Origin: Melieria omissa
Lineage: Eukaryota > Arthropoda > Insecta > Diptera > Ulidiidae
NCBI GenBank assembly: GCA_963971225.1
Contig: OZ020267.1
Span: 114,028,936-114,092,935, forward strand
Length of the DNA stretch: 64,000 nucleotides
Reading direction: 5' to 3'
The stretch's first letter is position 1, and the number at the start of each line of letters is the position of its first letter. The notes beneath the pieces are model-generated. The model saw nothing but the letters and a program-made list of their open reading frames with translations. It was not told the origin of the DNA and searched no databases. This document shows positions 16,692-31,000 of this stretch, piece after piece. Made by a program: the position numbers and the translations under genes.

Positions 16692-19600
16692 TATAAAACA
16701 AGTTTTTAAACAATATTTAATAATAAACCCACTACTTTGGTACGTTAATCAGTTTGCGTGCCTTTTCCCTCGGCCCACAAGACTTTCATAACGGGTCGCT
16801 GTGTGTGGCTGATTCCGTCCACTTTGACAGCTTCACTCGTGCGGTTGCCTTCAGGTTTCTATTACAGTGTGCTCAATACACCAACGATTTCTAGTTAATA
16901 CGTATTGTAGTGTTGGAAATACGTGGTTACAGCGTAAATTTTGGTTATTAAAATTCCATGATCCCTGTATGTAGTTGAGGCTTTCTTATTTCTTGTATTG
17001 CTGTGTTTGTAATTTTTTTTAAGAAGTTGTAGTTTTTTAATCGCTAAGGCTTATAGAAAGTTATTTCGTTTCAATATTTTTGATTTGGTTGCTGTGCATA
17101 CTATTTGAAGAAAGTCAATCATTGTATTGATAGCAATTGCACCTGTTTTGACTTAAAGTGTTTGCTCATGTACATACTTTACTTCTATACTTTGTATTTT
17201 CGAAAGCATGTTTTTGAAAACTCAAGCATTTGTTCTTCAAGATTGTACGTATACGAGAATCTAAAATAGAAATTGACAGTAGGGCCAGCAAGTGTGGTTT
17301 GTGCCAGAACTATCAACTACCACCTTTCGTTCGGACGTATTACGAGCATCAACTTAATAAAAGACGTTTGAACTGTAATTTAATGTATCCGCCAGGTTGG
17401 ATTGACAGCTTATAAGGAGCCTAATAAGGCCACATCAGACCACATTGCATATGGTAGTTATTTATTCAACTGTCTGTGCTCTTTGTACAGAACTACGCTT
17501 TTGGTTTCCTGAGTAAAAGTACACTTGTAAAAATGTTCATGTACTCTGAAGTACAGTCGATGTTATTAGCCATGGGTGGTAGCTCTTTTTATGATTTTAT
17601 ACAAGTTTTATACAGCTTCGTCAATATCCCAAATATTTCGTTTGAATGTTGTTTTTATTTTGTTATTGTGTGCTTTCAGGTGAATCAACGTATTTATAAA
17701 TGTAAAACGATTTTATAAAATTTCATCTGTAAAAATGCAACATAATTTCAGTGATTTCGGTTTCGTTTTAGTTGTCCATCTTCTCAGTTTTCGTATATAC
17801 ATATGTGTTTTTTTATATTTTTACAATTTTTTGTTGTTGTTGTTGTAAAGTTGAGTTTAAGCGAGGACATAGTTCTTAATAATACGGCTAGTTTATAATT
17901 AGTTGTATCGACGATGATCGCGGTTTTAAGTTGTATATAGTGTTCTATATATTAGAAATAAGCGTACTTTTCTTAAATTTTTTCTACAAATTACAAAACA
18001 AGAAACATCAATCATATTCTTGAGTTTTATTGCTAGCGACTGCGAATCGGCGAAGGTCGATGCGATAAGCAGCTAATAGGGAATGTTTGAAAAACTTGTT
18101 GCAACTCGCGCTAGGCGTACGTACATCAGCATATGAGGTCAAACCAGATTCATGAAATGCAAATTGAAGATGGGCTTCCTATAGGTAGGGTTCTTAAAAG
18201 AAAATTTATAATCAATTTAGAGATTTAATTAAAAATTGTTTACACCAACTGTTTCATTACTTTTTACTTTACCCTAAACTCCATTGATTCACTTGCAAAA
18301 TGTTAACTGTTCATATCGTATATATGCGATATATTTATGGTATTATATTCACCAGTGTATGTAGTTGTTGTTCATGCATGCCCGACTGCGTTTCCACACG
18401 GGTGCTCCATGCAGCTAAAGTGACAAACGAATCAACCGAATCGCTTGTACTGTAGCCACATGCCAAACTTTGTACTGTCTCTCTTTTAAGCGGAGTTTCG
18501 GGCAATGGGTTCGCTAGGAAATAGTTACGGCAACATGTTTGTATTTGAATATGTTCTATGAATTGTGATGCGGGTGATTGGGTAAGTTTTTATTAAGGCG
18601 CTGACATAATTTTCTTCGTTTCGAAATGAGTTGGTTTCTCTCTTAGTTTTAAGTTTGTGTGTAATAATTAAAGAGTGTTTTATAAGTCGAATGGAAAAAT
18701 GCAAACCGTTTGTAATTGCATTTTGCAAGCAGTAGCCCAGTTAAAACGATACATTCGCGCATTTTCCCAGAGTTATTAGAGTCAGAACTGTGAATATTTA
18801 AATTTCAATTGCATAGAAAATAAATGTCCGTCAAATTATCCAATCCTACTTAACCTCTGTATGCCAGAATGAATGCATAACTTTTGTAATTTGTTAGTAG
18901 TATTGACAACTGAAGAACGAGACAATTTAAAATAGCATTGCATAATTGCAAAGAGGAATGCACTAAAGACAAGAGGCTGCTTTGGAACCAAAACAACGTC
19001 TACTTTCACGTTTATTTTGAATCAGCTAAATTTCGTTTTGCTAATAAGTTTTCTACGACTACAAAAAATATTTGAAATTAATTTCAAAAAGTTAGACGCC
19101 TCTTTTAAACATATTCGAATTATGAGTGCACAAAGTTATTCGGTTTAATTCACTTTCATATTTCAAGTCAGAGTAGTTGCTACCGAGTTCCTCATAGCTG
19201 CTTTCACTAGCAGATATTTTTGTTAAGGCTAAGGCTAAGTTGGTTCCAAGTGCAATCCCATCGCAAAGCACTTTGCAATTTGATTCAATGGTGCACGTGT
19301 TCACATGAACGATTGCCAGCCAGAATTCGGCACCATTCGCAATGTTCTCCAGTAATTTGGCAACAATCAATTTCAGTTCCCGAAACACTCAATTCTTCGA
19401 GCCGATTGTTTCGGTTTGAAGCAAACTTACACTATAAGACAAAAACGAAAAAAGGGGAAATCAGAAAGAAAAATAAGTCTTACCTTTTGTCTTAACTCGA
19501 TAGCTAAGAAGAGAATTAATTTAAAGATATTTGTGATACAACAAAACATTAAAAATAAAAACAATATTATATACATATAATCAATATTTTTATAAGTACA

Positions 19601-22193
19601 CTAAATATTTGTAGACTTTCTGTTACAAAATGAAGAAAATGAGATTGAGAAATTATCGTTTGGAACTTGTAGATAGAAACGAATAAAAAAGGTTAAAAGA
19701 GATAACAACAACAACAATAGGAATTCCGGTATTAAAGAATGCAGAGGCAAAAAGAAAATTATACAAACACAATAACATCAAAAACCTTACAGCAATTCAT
19801 TTAGTACAGTTATAATACGTTTTATCAACTAAACAACAACCACAACAGTAACAATAAGGAGAAGATATCATGATACACCATAATTTAAACAGAAATACAC
19901 CTACCTACCTACAATAAGACACTTGCCACTCATGTATGATTGTTCGATGCGAAAACTGTTAATACTGCTGCATATTTTATTTGAAGATATTCTAACTGAA
20001 ATGATTGAGCATTGCGCATTTCTTGTATTCCTTTAAACACCCATTATATGAAAGGCAGACAAGTGTTTTTACCGAAAAGATACAGCAGGCATCTGAAATA
20101 GAGGTTCGTACTTGATTTGCAGAGTATGTTAATTGTGAAATTTGTGCGAAGAAGCAGCATCAATTCGTAACGAATGGGGAGAGTGCAAAGTGTTGAAGTT
20201 ATAGGCGCGTACTTCTCATGACTACAATATATTGCCAGAATTTCTCTTTGCGAGGTGTATAACCTACCATGTTTGTGTACGAACATAAAAATATAAAATT
20301 TATGTATTGACGATAAAGATGTTTACCTATAAAGTACAAATTAAAATAAACAAAAACAAAAAGATTTATAAAGTTATAAAACAGAGAAGAGATTTGTAGG
20401 AAACACAAAAAATAAATTTAATAATTGAGTTTAGATATAGTCAACCTATTATGACAACTACAACTAAAAATAAAGGGATATAAAATATCCATTGAAAAAA
20501 ATAATATTTTTTGGTTTTCTTTGCTCGAGATGGAGGGAAACTGGGGATTTGCGATGCAGTTGTAGACTCAAGTTTCAATAATGAATTGGTAAAACGACGA
20601 GAAGCTTACGTCCTCGTTTAGGTATGTCCATCCAAACAAATTGCAATGACCAAGTGTATTGGATCCTGTCATTTTGTAATGTTGGGGTTATAAGACCTGC
20701 GGATAGAGCGAAAGCGCTTCAGCTGAATCACGTGATTGGGTGGCCAAGTAAGTATAACTATGTTTCTGAACCCTCAAAAGCATAAATTATTGTTTTGTTG
20801 TGAAAACTATTGAAAACTAGCAAAAGATTTTGCAATTAGTAACCAAAAAAATTTGTTGAAAAATAATATTTTTTTTATAATATTTTGTCTTTCAAATATA
20901 CATAAAAGTCTCAACACCAAGCCCACTGTAATATGCATCAGAGTAGCTCAAAACCATTAGTGCCGGTAGAGTGCGCTGTCAACATTAAAAAGTTGCCATT
21001 TACAATTGAGTTATTAATGAGATTCATTTAATCGAACGCTGTAAAAAAATGTATCTGCAGTAAGTCAATAGTTTGAAAAGTATCACATAAGTAGTGTATT
21101 AGCAGCATATTAACAACCAAGAAAGCCGGAAACTGACTAACTGTAATGGTGCATTGCTTTGTTGGCAGCAACGCTTTCGTTGCATCTGTCAAAAAAATAG
21201 GATTTTGTATGGAGCGAGCTACACAGCGCAAAGCGTCGGATGCCATCATGCGGGAAAAGTGCAAAGTAGCCCAACTTTCTACTTTACGACGGTTCAAACA
21301 GGCCAGCTGATAGCGACAACCACGGGAGATAAATTAATATTTGTCTTTTTAAATGTTATCAACAAACAGCTTTAATTTAATATTTTAATTTTGTTTTATT
21401 TTATTTGTATTTATTTCTTTTAATTTTGGTGTTAAAAAAGGTTTTTACACATAGAACATATAGCAAAGTTCAGACATATTTCAGTGAATAGATTCGATCG
21501 CTAAATTGCATTTATTTATTATAATCGCATAATAGTTATCGATTATATTCACGTACCGAGTGTGATATTTATTTATTTATTTGCATTCATTTTCGCACAT
21601 TTTGATATCGGGCGCAATTGACATTAGATATGGATTGGCTGCCAGAAGGTTTTCTTTACCATTTCGATTAACTCAATAAATTCATTAAAATTCGCAATTT
21701 CCTTTTCCATTGTCATCAAGTTTTTTGGTTTTCACACCATACAATTTTACTAGCGAGTTGTGTAGCTCAAAGCGTGAAATGTAGCGAATGCGTCGAAAGC
21801 AAAACAAGCGTCGATACAAACAAAGCGAGTTATGAAGTTGCACCATAAGACACGCGTTTTTTTGAGCTGGCAACATCTTTGGCGTTTACTCTTAATTGTT
21901 GCTGCTTTTGGTTTACTAAATAAATCGAAGTGGCATTTATTAAACGCCGATCAGATAATAGCAGAACACTGACGAGCAGACATTCTCCAAGTGTTGTAGG
22001 CAAAAAAGCGTTACTTTAGTTAAATTTATTGTAAAAATCAACGCTATAGATTATAAGGAAGTACACACAAGTGCACAAAGCAACCCACAAGACTATTGAT
22101 TGCAGATTCATTCCATCTCCCCCACTTGTGAGTTCCGTGTGAGCGGGTGTGTGCGGTTGATTCTGCTAACCGCAAAGAGTGACGAAGGCAAAT
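16692..22193. other. 5.5-kb gene-poor region
   Basis: No coding region, RNA gene or clear transposon ends were found. Open frames up to 98 codons (for example 19092-19388 -) have no family resemblance. A GC-richer island at about 21150-21310 stands out from the AT-rich surroundings, but its function is unknown. The last few hundred bases may hold the purple promoter and 5' UTR. Confidence 0.45.
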
Positions 22194-23415
22194 ATGCTGC
22201 AACCTGTTGCGTTTCTAACCCGAAAGGAGACCTTCAGCGCTTGTCATCGCTTGCACAGGTAGGAAGAGAAAGGCCAAGTGAAAGGTTGACCTTGTCAGCA
22301 TTTCAGCAATGCACACGCGCGGTTGCACCGACCGCCATACACACACGTAAAATCTGACCGCAACGCAGCTGCAGCTGTACCCGGTACCCGTAAAAGCACC
22401 GCGCGTCTTCTGAGAACACACCAAGCGGTTGGGTGGAGTGCTGGAAATAGGGCCAAATCTGTAGTATGCGGGGCGTGTGCTCACGCACTCACACAAACCC
22501 ACATTTGTAGATCTGATTAAAACGTATTTAATGCGCAATTTATAAGCGTATGAACCTTTAAAACGGTAAACCAGTTTAATTTTGTTATGTTGTGTGCGGC
22601 GAAAGTGTAATGATGTTCCAAATGCATACATTAGTGGATGATAGTGTGACAGCGCTTAATTTTTGGAAGATTTTGTTAGGTTAGTTGGTCCGTTATCTAT
22701 TTATTCCAATGAATTTTATCGTTCTTATTAAAAGAAGAGCGACTTTCTTAATGATCGTAGTCATTTAAATTTGATGTTTTTTTCGAAATCATTAGTATTT
22801 AGATAGTTCTTAATTCAAATTATTTTGATGTATTTCAGTCCACAACTGAGCGATGCTGAAAATGCTGAAATCTATGGCAAGTGTAATCACATTAATGGAC
22901 ATGGTCATAACTATACCGGTGCGCAAACTTTTCCTGTTATAAGAGGCGTTTAAAGCATAAAGAATTTATTTGAAGTGTCGTCTTGTTTACAGTTGAACTA
23001 ACCGTGCGCGGCCCAATTGACATTCGCACTGGTATGGTTATGAATATAACCGAATTAAAATCCGCCATGGATGAAGTTATTTTCAAGCACTTAGACCATA
23101 AAAATCTAGACAAAGATGTGGAATTTTTCAAAAAGACTGTGAGTATGAAAGTTTGTCGTATTGTAATATATTAAATATACATATGTATGTATGTACTCTG
23201 ATTTACAGCCGAGCACCACCGAAAACTTGAGCGTCTACATCTGGGATAATGTACGTCAACATTTGAAGCGGCCGGAGCTGTTGTACGAAGTAAAGATTTA
23301 TGAAACTGACAAGAATGCTGTGGTTTATCGCGGTCCTTACAATCAAAATGGCTATAATCAATGCAAACGAATGGCGAAAACTTCTTGCACCAACATTTCC
23401 TCTGATTCTGACTAA
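22194..23415 (+). CDS. pr: purple, 6-pyruvoyl-tetrahydropterin synthase
   Basis: Converts 7,8-dihydroneopterin triphosphate to 6-pyruvoyl-tetrahydropterin, feeding tetrahydrobiopterin and the red drosopterin eye pigments; cytosolic, hexameric in known family members. Four exons: 22194-22258, 22839-22918, 22993-23138, 23209-23415, giving 165 residues against about 168 in Drosophila. The zinc ligands are His18 (in SACHRLH), His43 and His45 (in NGHGHNY), and the catalytic Cys is Cys37 (YGKCN). The C-terminus [10 protein letters not shown] matches the fly protein as I recall it. The start codon at 22194 puts [18 protein letters not shown] at the N-terminus. An AATAAA signal at 23615-23620 fits the mRNA end. 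All motifs are intact. Confidence 0.96.
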
Positions 23416-25065
23416 AAACGATTTATCAAAGACCTACTCTGACTCTGAAATTGACGTCATGTAGTGATTAGGTGAAAGCCACAGTTGTTGTATGATATGA
23501 CATTAAAATTGTAATGTGAATGAATTTATTTTGATAACAGATATTTATAAATTGTTTTGCACCTCCTAAATCAAATATAGAGATTGAAAAGTATATAATC
23601 TCATATAGAAACTCAATAAATGTTTGTGAACTTTTAATAATTTGTTTTAAAATTTTACGAAAAATGATAGAGGCTTTGTGCAGGCTGTTTTAATTAACCC
23701 ATTACCAGCAAAACAATTGCTTCGTCCTGCATGCTCGCAAATGAAACTATAAGCCTGTATGAAACTAAAGTTGTATTATATTTTAAGCTTCCAATTGACT
23801 ACACTTTAATGACTGAACTTTCAAATAAAATATGGGAATTTATTCTTTTTATCAGATAAAGTGAAATAATGTTTTTAATTTGTAGCTAAACCCTGTAGTC
23901 TATACTTATATACAAAACCTACAACTAAAACATAATGAGGTAAATTAGGATAACCGTTTTGCATTGGAATAGTTACAACCTTTGGTATGTTAACACACAC
24001 AAAAAAAAAAACAATAATCATTACTTTAATTAAATAACATTAAAGAAACAAACTTATGCTTTGAGTTGGCGTCATGCATTTTTAAGGTTATACGTTTTGC
24101 TTAAAGTTTATTTTTCATTCGCATAAACAAACAATTTCAATAAAACGTCTCTTTTCTAGAGGAACGCGTGGGAGGCGTTTGATATAATTTTAAAAGGGAA
24201 AATACACTGCATTTTTTGTATATTCTATATTAAGTTCAAAAGCTGATATTGTGTGTACATCACGAGCCATTTGCTGTTTAAAGTAATTGTGTATGAACAT
24301 TTTCTCCAAACCAAATCCAACGGACACAATTATAATTACATGTAGACCACATTCATACTTGTGCATATTTCCACATACACATATCTGTTTTATGTACGCA
24401 CAGTGCACAATCAATTGCAACAATGTTTAAATCAATAGTCATGCTGGCTTCTTATTATCGTAGGTCGCTTAAAGTACGGTAAACTCTTTGGTATATTTTT
24501 GCTTGCGCAATGAGCAAACCTTGGTGTTTTTTATGCTATCTTAACTACTACACTATGCGACTTTGTTAAGTTAATACTTGCTAAGCGAGTTTGCTGTTTT
24601 CAATATGTGCTTTTTGACAAGAAACAATCTCGATTTGCGCCTTCGTATTGTTGACTCGCTAGTTAAATTGTTTGGGAGCTAGTTTTTGTTAAATTTAGTT
24701 TGATATAAGTTTTTGGAGTTTCTGCGAAGGCGTTCGAATTTGTTGTTATTTTTCAACTAATCGATTAAAGGCTTACATTTCGCTGTATATAATTTACTAC
24801 GTTATATGATAAAGATACATTTATCTATGTATATATGTATGTATGTTCTCTGTAAGAGGCATTTCAACTAACAAACATTGTCATATCGTGTTGTTTTTAG
24901 AATATATTTATAGGCATACGGCTCGACGATTTAGTGAATTTAAAAAATTTGCTTCTAACAGGTACCGTAAACTTGCGCTCTACTGCGGCTAAAGTCAAAT
25001 TTATCTAGATAAAAATTTATAATTTAGTAAATATATACATGCGGCTCGTTGTGCTGCTCGCTTAT
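23416..25065. other. Gap between convergent pr and bwa
   Basis: The two genes point toward each other, so this holds both 3' UTRs. AATAAA at 23615-23620 probably ends pr. The rest is AT-rich; nothing else recognised. Confidence 0.6.
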
Positions 25066-28000
25066 TTAGATGGCGTTCTTCAGGGTAATGCCCGGATTGC
25101 GTATGCATATGAAGGGTATGCCGAACTCGAAGTCGTTCTTGGGCCAATATTTTAGCAGCGGCTGACGTTGCGGCAATTCGTTCTCCACGTAGAAGTATGC
25201 ATAGAGCACCAGCAGCGTGTATGCGGCAATGAAAATGAACACATGCCAAAAGCCGTGCAGATATGGAAAATTTATTGCTGACCAGGCATCGCAGAACATA
25301 CGGTCGTTAATCCAGCAGAATACGGCCACCAACCAAACAGCTGTGCACCGTAAGCCCAGCCGGTAGACGCGCTGATCTCGAACTCTGTAAAAGTACATTA
25401 GCAGAAAAAAATAATTATGTCTGTTTTGAAGAACGGTTCAATTTGAAAAACAAAATAAACAAATGAGGGTTATAAAGCAATATGGAATTTGTATTGGGTA
25501 ATTGCGGTTCCACAGCTGCTTTCCAGTATAACTTCAACAAACAGAGTATAATTAGAACAACAATCAGCTCGACTGCAATAAATTCGGTTGTGCTTATACT
25601 GTTCCATTCATAGATTTTGCAAGTGGGCCTTGATCGCCTGTCTGCGATCTGTACGGACAATTAACAAGGCAATACGCACAGGACATTGACGGCGAATAGT
25701 GCAACTTTGCGCCACTGTGCTGCACTGATTTCCACATAAGCACAACGCGAAAATCCAACACATGCAAACACTTGCGCTTTCGCACAAATTAACAGCGCCG
25801 CGAGGAGCAGCGCAAACGTAATTAGAAAGCGCCCCTTTGTGACGTTTAAAATTGGCACCATGCGAAATGTAACACGCACAAAGCGATTCAGTCTATTTAC
25901 ATTTATATTTTTTGGCTTTGCTTCTGTTGTCTGCTTACGAGGGAGACCTTGAACTGAATGTATGTGCTTGTATGAATAGCGCACTGCGACTATGCCGACC
26001 GTACATATGTATGCATTTGCGTAATATGTACACAAGTATGTATTGTATAAATTTGAGGCCAAGCTTCCTATATAACATACATGTATGACCTACGAAAATG
26101 CAGTGCTTTCAGTTGCAGAAAAAACATTAAAAGAAAATAAAAAACCATTTTATGGCAATACTAAAATTTAGTATAAATATTGTATTTCGAAATTAAAATT
26201 GCAGCAATTAAAATTGATTACACACTTAGAGCAGGATTAAGCTAACTATATAACTTTTGATCCTAATTATAGCGATAGCAGTTGTGGGCTTAGTATAACC
26301 TCACTACACTGCGATGCGGTGTCGTGGCAGGAGGCAATACCTGGGCCTGTACTAGCTTGCAAAAGAGAATATCCTAAACCTAAACGTGAGCAAATCTAGC
26401 ATTTTGTTTAATAGTAAATGTACTTACATTTTAACTGAAATTACATTATTTTTCTTAGCATATTCGGTGAGTGTTCATTGCGCTTTTAGTAAGGGAGAGG
26501 GGTGGGTTGTGAACCAGGCTGGGTTGTGAACCATTACCGTTTTTTCTTTCCCTAATTGACATATCGCCAATCTTTCAACTGTCAAGTTCGTCTTATGATA
26601 TGACTGCTTTTGTGGTTACACTGAAGTACAAACACGTATTGCTTGTGGCAGCTACAGACATCGTGTTTGAAAATCGACTGCGAAAACTTGTTTGCTTTTT
26701 TTTTAAGTGCTATCCAAGTGACTGAGCTTATTGCAAAAAGGTCAGTGTAATACATTTTTATTTAGTGTTTTGATTCTATTTTACGATGCAATATCTGTTT
26801 ATGTCGAATTATGATTGGAAGTGTCGTTTATTTTAAAGTTTCCAAAATGGCATCTTGGTTGGGCTGTGAACCAATGAGGTGGCTGGGTGATGAACCACTG
26901 TCAAATATGGACGGATATATTAAAATAAAGTAATTTTATGTTATTTCACTCGATTTCGGTGAGTGCAGTTGAAGTGAGAACGCGTTCGTATTTCACATGC
27001 AAACATTGCGACACCGATTAGGATGAAAATTCAAAAAATTGAGCACTTTCATTCATTAAGATTTTTTGGCCTAAGTGGCGTCATTATAACTTTTTTTCAC
27101 CTCTTGAGGTCTCCTGATTAAATAAAATCTCAACTTACTTAAAAATTATGGGTGTTTTCTTCGTATTTTCCGACTTTAATAGGGATTTTCCAGATGGTTC
27201 ACGACCCAGCCACTTTTTTGGAAAATAGAAAAATCACGTTAAATATCAATCAAAACAGTAATCCGTCTTCATAAAAATGTTGCGTTTTATATTTACTTTT
27301 CCAACGGTATCTTCGATTTTTCGATATCTTTATTCTGAGAAAAGTTAGAGCCAAAAAACAAAACCCGGTTCACAACCCAGCCCTCTCCCTTACTTCTAAA
27401 GTAGTTTACTTTAGAAAAGTAATTCATATGACATGTTCCTAGCACCTCTGGGCACTCTATAATCCAAATAGTTCTGTGTTTTCCCTGCTACTAAGGGGAA
27501 ACATGCCTTTTCATCGTTTCATTTCTTTATTAAACTAAATTCAATTGGTGTCAACTAACTGAGTGTTGAGATGGTACGAAAAAGGTTATCACGTTACGTT
27601 GGCTCCGAATAGAAATCGCAAGCCATAAATAACAATTAATTGTTTTATTGCAATGTGTGTGCGCACGAGATTTTTAGTTAGCAGTCGCAGTTGCACTAAC
27701 GGTCATTAATTGATATTTGAACACTGGTTACTGCTTCTTGGCATGTTTTACAAACTTTGTCATTGTAATCATGATAAGCGCGATAAGCACAATTGGGCGG
27801 AAATACACAATACGTCGAGCATATTCATTACAGCTTAGTGTGGCAAAAGGGTTAATCGTAATCTTTTTAATAGTTTAGATGCAAGCAACAAGTTTCGGTT
27901 ATTGGAGGTTTTTGGAGACATTTTCTTACTTTTGTAGTTCTCTGTACATCAACATCATGGTGGGCACGCCCATGCCCATTAGCACGAACGCATTAACGAT

Positions 28001-31000
28001 AGGCTTCCAAAGCGACAGTGCCGTGGCTAAAATGGCGGAAATAAACATTAGGATGCTGAATAATTTCCTGTAAAAAACATGTGCACATTTAATTAGTAAG
28101 TTTTACAGCACAACGCAACATTCGGCACAAAAATGTGTTGCAGTAAAAACTATGTATGGGGTTATTTGGCATTCTCGAATTCATGTAATGCATGAACTTT
28201 GTTTATTAGGTGCGTTTAGTGACTACTGAAGGGACGTGCAATTGACTAATTTTAATTAATGCTTTCTTTAATAAACAATTTTTAGAGAATAAATGCCAGA
28301 TTCCCTGAGAGTTTAGCAGTTAAGTCTTATGAAAATAACTAGTTAGTAGGATTGAATTGCATGCATATGAGGTTCTAAGGTTCATTGTGAATCGTTAGGT
28401 GATGGTGTTGGAATCAATAAGTGCACTACTCACCGATCGTTGTAACAAAACCGCGGGTAGTATTTCTTTGGGAAAAACAACGAGTACGCTGCCATGAATA
28501 CCCACAAAATTGCCAGCTCGTCCAGCAGCTGGCCAATTAAGCTGAGCGTAGCATGGAAGTACATGGAGCTTAAACCGACAATGATAAGTAGTATCCACAG
28601 TACGTGTATACCCGGCGTAACAAATTGTCCATACTCTTTGAACAGGTAGATTAGCACTGGCGGTAGCAGCAGAAACAGAAAATTGCTAATCTGAAAAATG
28701 AGTAGAGACAAAAATTAGCTCACATATTAATTAGCACATTGTAAACACATGAGAATATGCGACCCTAATGGGAGCATATTGCAAACATGGCAGACATATT
28801 AACTGACTCCCATCTATATATATTATATATAAAATTAATGTCTGATTGTTTGCTTGTTTGCTGGTCACACAACACTAAAACTCAAAAACTAGACGGCCTG
28901 TGTTTGGGGAATATGGGCAAAGTATCTACGTAAATACGCCTTTAAAGTCTTAACCGTAGATCAAGCTTTGTATCAAAAATGATACATTTGGTTTTTTGTT
29001 TTATTATAACTTTTTTCAGGATATAATTAATTGAACCATTCTTGTGACTTTGCTTGTGTTGGGATTATACTTGTTTAAAACCATCTTTCACACTTTTTTA
29101 AGAAAGAAGTCTTGAGAAAATTGAAAAGTTAATAATTTTCTCCTTTGTATACATAGGATAGGATTCCTTAAATTTTTTGAAGCTCGATCTACGGTTAAAA
29201 AATTCTTTCACATTATGCGAGTAACTGCGATAATAGGATTAAAGTCTATGGCTCGGTTCTTCTTCGACTTATAATAAATAGAAAATAAACGTGCAAGAGT
29301 TTGTCCACTTCATATTTTATTTCCATGTAAACATTCATTCGTGCACGTATGCGTCTTTAAAAATTTTATTTCCTAACTACAAATAATCATACTTCAAAAC
29401 TTAACGACACCATAGCAACAAAACTAATGTAAAGACCGTGCTTTTGAAAATATTCTGTGTGATATTTGCGCCAGATAGATAATGTATAACCACAATAAAA
29501 ATATTTTATTGTCTGTGCAAAAATACAAAAACACGTTCGGGTGCGGATCCCTAAAATAAAACTATGTCACTTTTATTTTATCTAATCCAGTTGCGGAAAA
29601 TCAAACGAAACGACGATATTCCTATCTGTCGGTCTGAGTGTGCCTCATGGTGCAAGGGGTCTTGCACCTGCTTGTTAATATTCTATTTATCGATTAAAAA
29701 TGATTTATGAGCCGAAAAAGACTGATGTCTCAAACACGCGTCAAAATGTTAACTTGCGATAAGAGGATTACTAAACAAAAACAAAGAAGGAAACCAATAA
29801 AGAAGTGCAAAGGTTCAAGCAATTAATCGGAAAACAATTGGCTGGGACAAAGTCGTACGGCCCGACAATTGGGCGTATTTTGATTGAGACGCGGCAGGGT
29901 CATTGCATGCAGCTCTGGAATTTTGATTGCTCATTTGTGCGCTGAGCGGTTCGTTATTCGGGGAGGAGCAAAGTGCAACTACAGACACTTAGTGTAATGT
30001 TTAACCCGCTTTTCGTTTTAGCTTAAGCGAACACTTGCACGCTCGCGATTTTCGACTGGCGCGTGTTGCTGAGGTCAAATGCCTTTTACCGAGGAATGAG
30101 CGAAGAAATGCCTCAGTTTTACTCCATGTAAATATTTATGTGTACATGGGAAATTTTAAATGCAGCTTAATTCGAAACGGCGCTGCGACTTGAATTCGAT
30201 TCAGTCAGCTTTTAATTTGGTGGCCTGTCACGAGGCCAATGCCGGCTGAGCAAACGGAAGCCGCTCTAAAGAAGTAGCAGGCGAACTGGAAATACAACTT
30301 CTGAGCCCAATCACTCCCAATCAATTGGGCAACTAAATGAAACATAGTGAATATAGGCATTATATTTATTACAAATATATATGTATAGCTATATGCAAAT
30401 ATTTAGCAGCAGCCAGAGAAGATTTCGAAAATACCTGTAGGCCATTATAAATCTCTATGCTCAGGCGTTGTGACTAAAAATGTTGGTCATAGAATTCGAA
30501 TGCAATTCTAATCGAACGGTTTTAATTGATGCATTGCCTTAAAATAAAGCTGAATCAATATTTTAGCAATGTTATGCTTTTTGTCATCATTCTTTTCCCA
30601 TGACGATGCTATATTTCCGTTTCGAGCTAACATAATGCATGTCATTTGCATATTTATACAACTTATGCATGTGTTCTGCATCGAGGAAGGAGAGCGTAAT
30701 TGCCACTAATTGATTGTTATAGCTGGCAGAAATTTTATATTTTTTAACTATAGACTCTGGCTAGTTCTATGTACTAGACTAGACTATGTGAGGCCGTCAA
30801 CTCAGTGCCTCAGTCAGTAGTTTCAACATAAATTGATTTCATGAAAAATCGAGGCGAAGCAATTTTCATTATCAACAATCTCAATAATTCCCAATAATAT
30901 AATTGTACACAAAGGATTATGTACTGTCTAGTAACAATAAATAAATCATATGAAAACTATATCAGTTATTTACAATATTAAAAATTTGTTTATAAATAAT

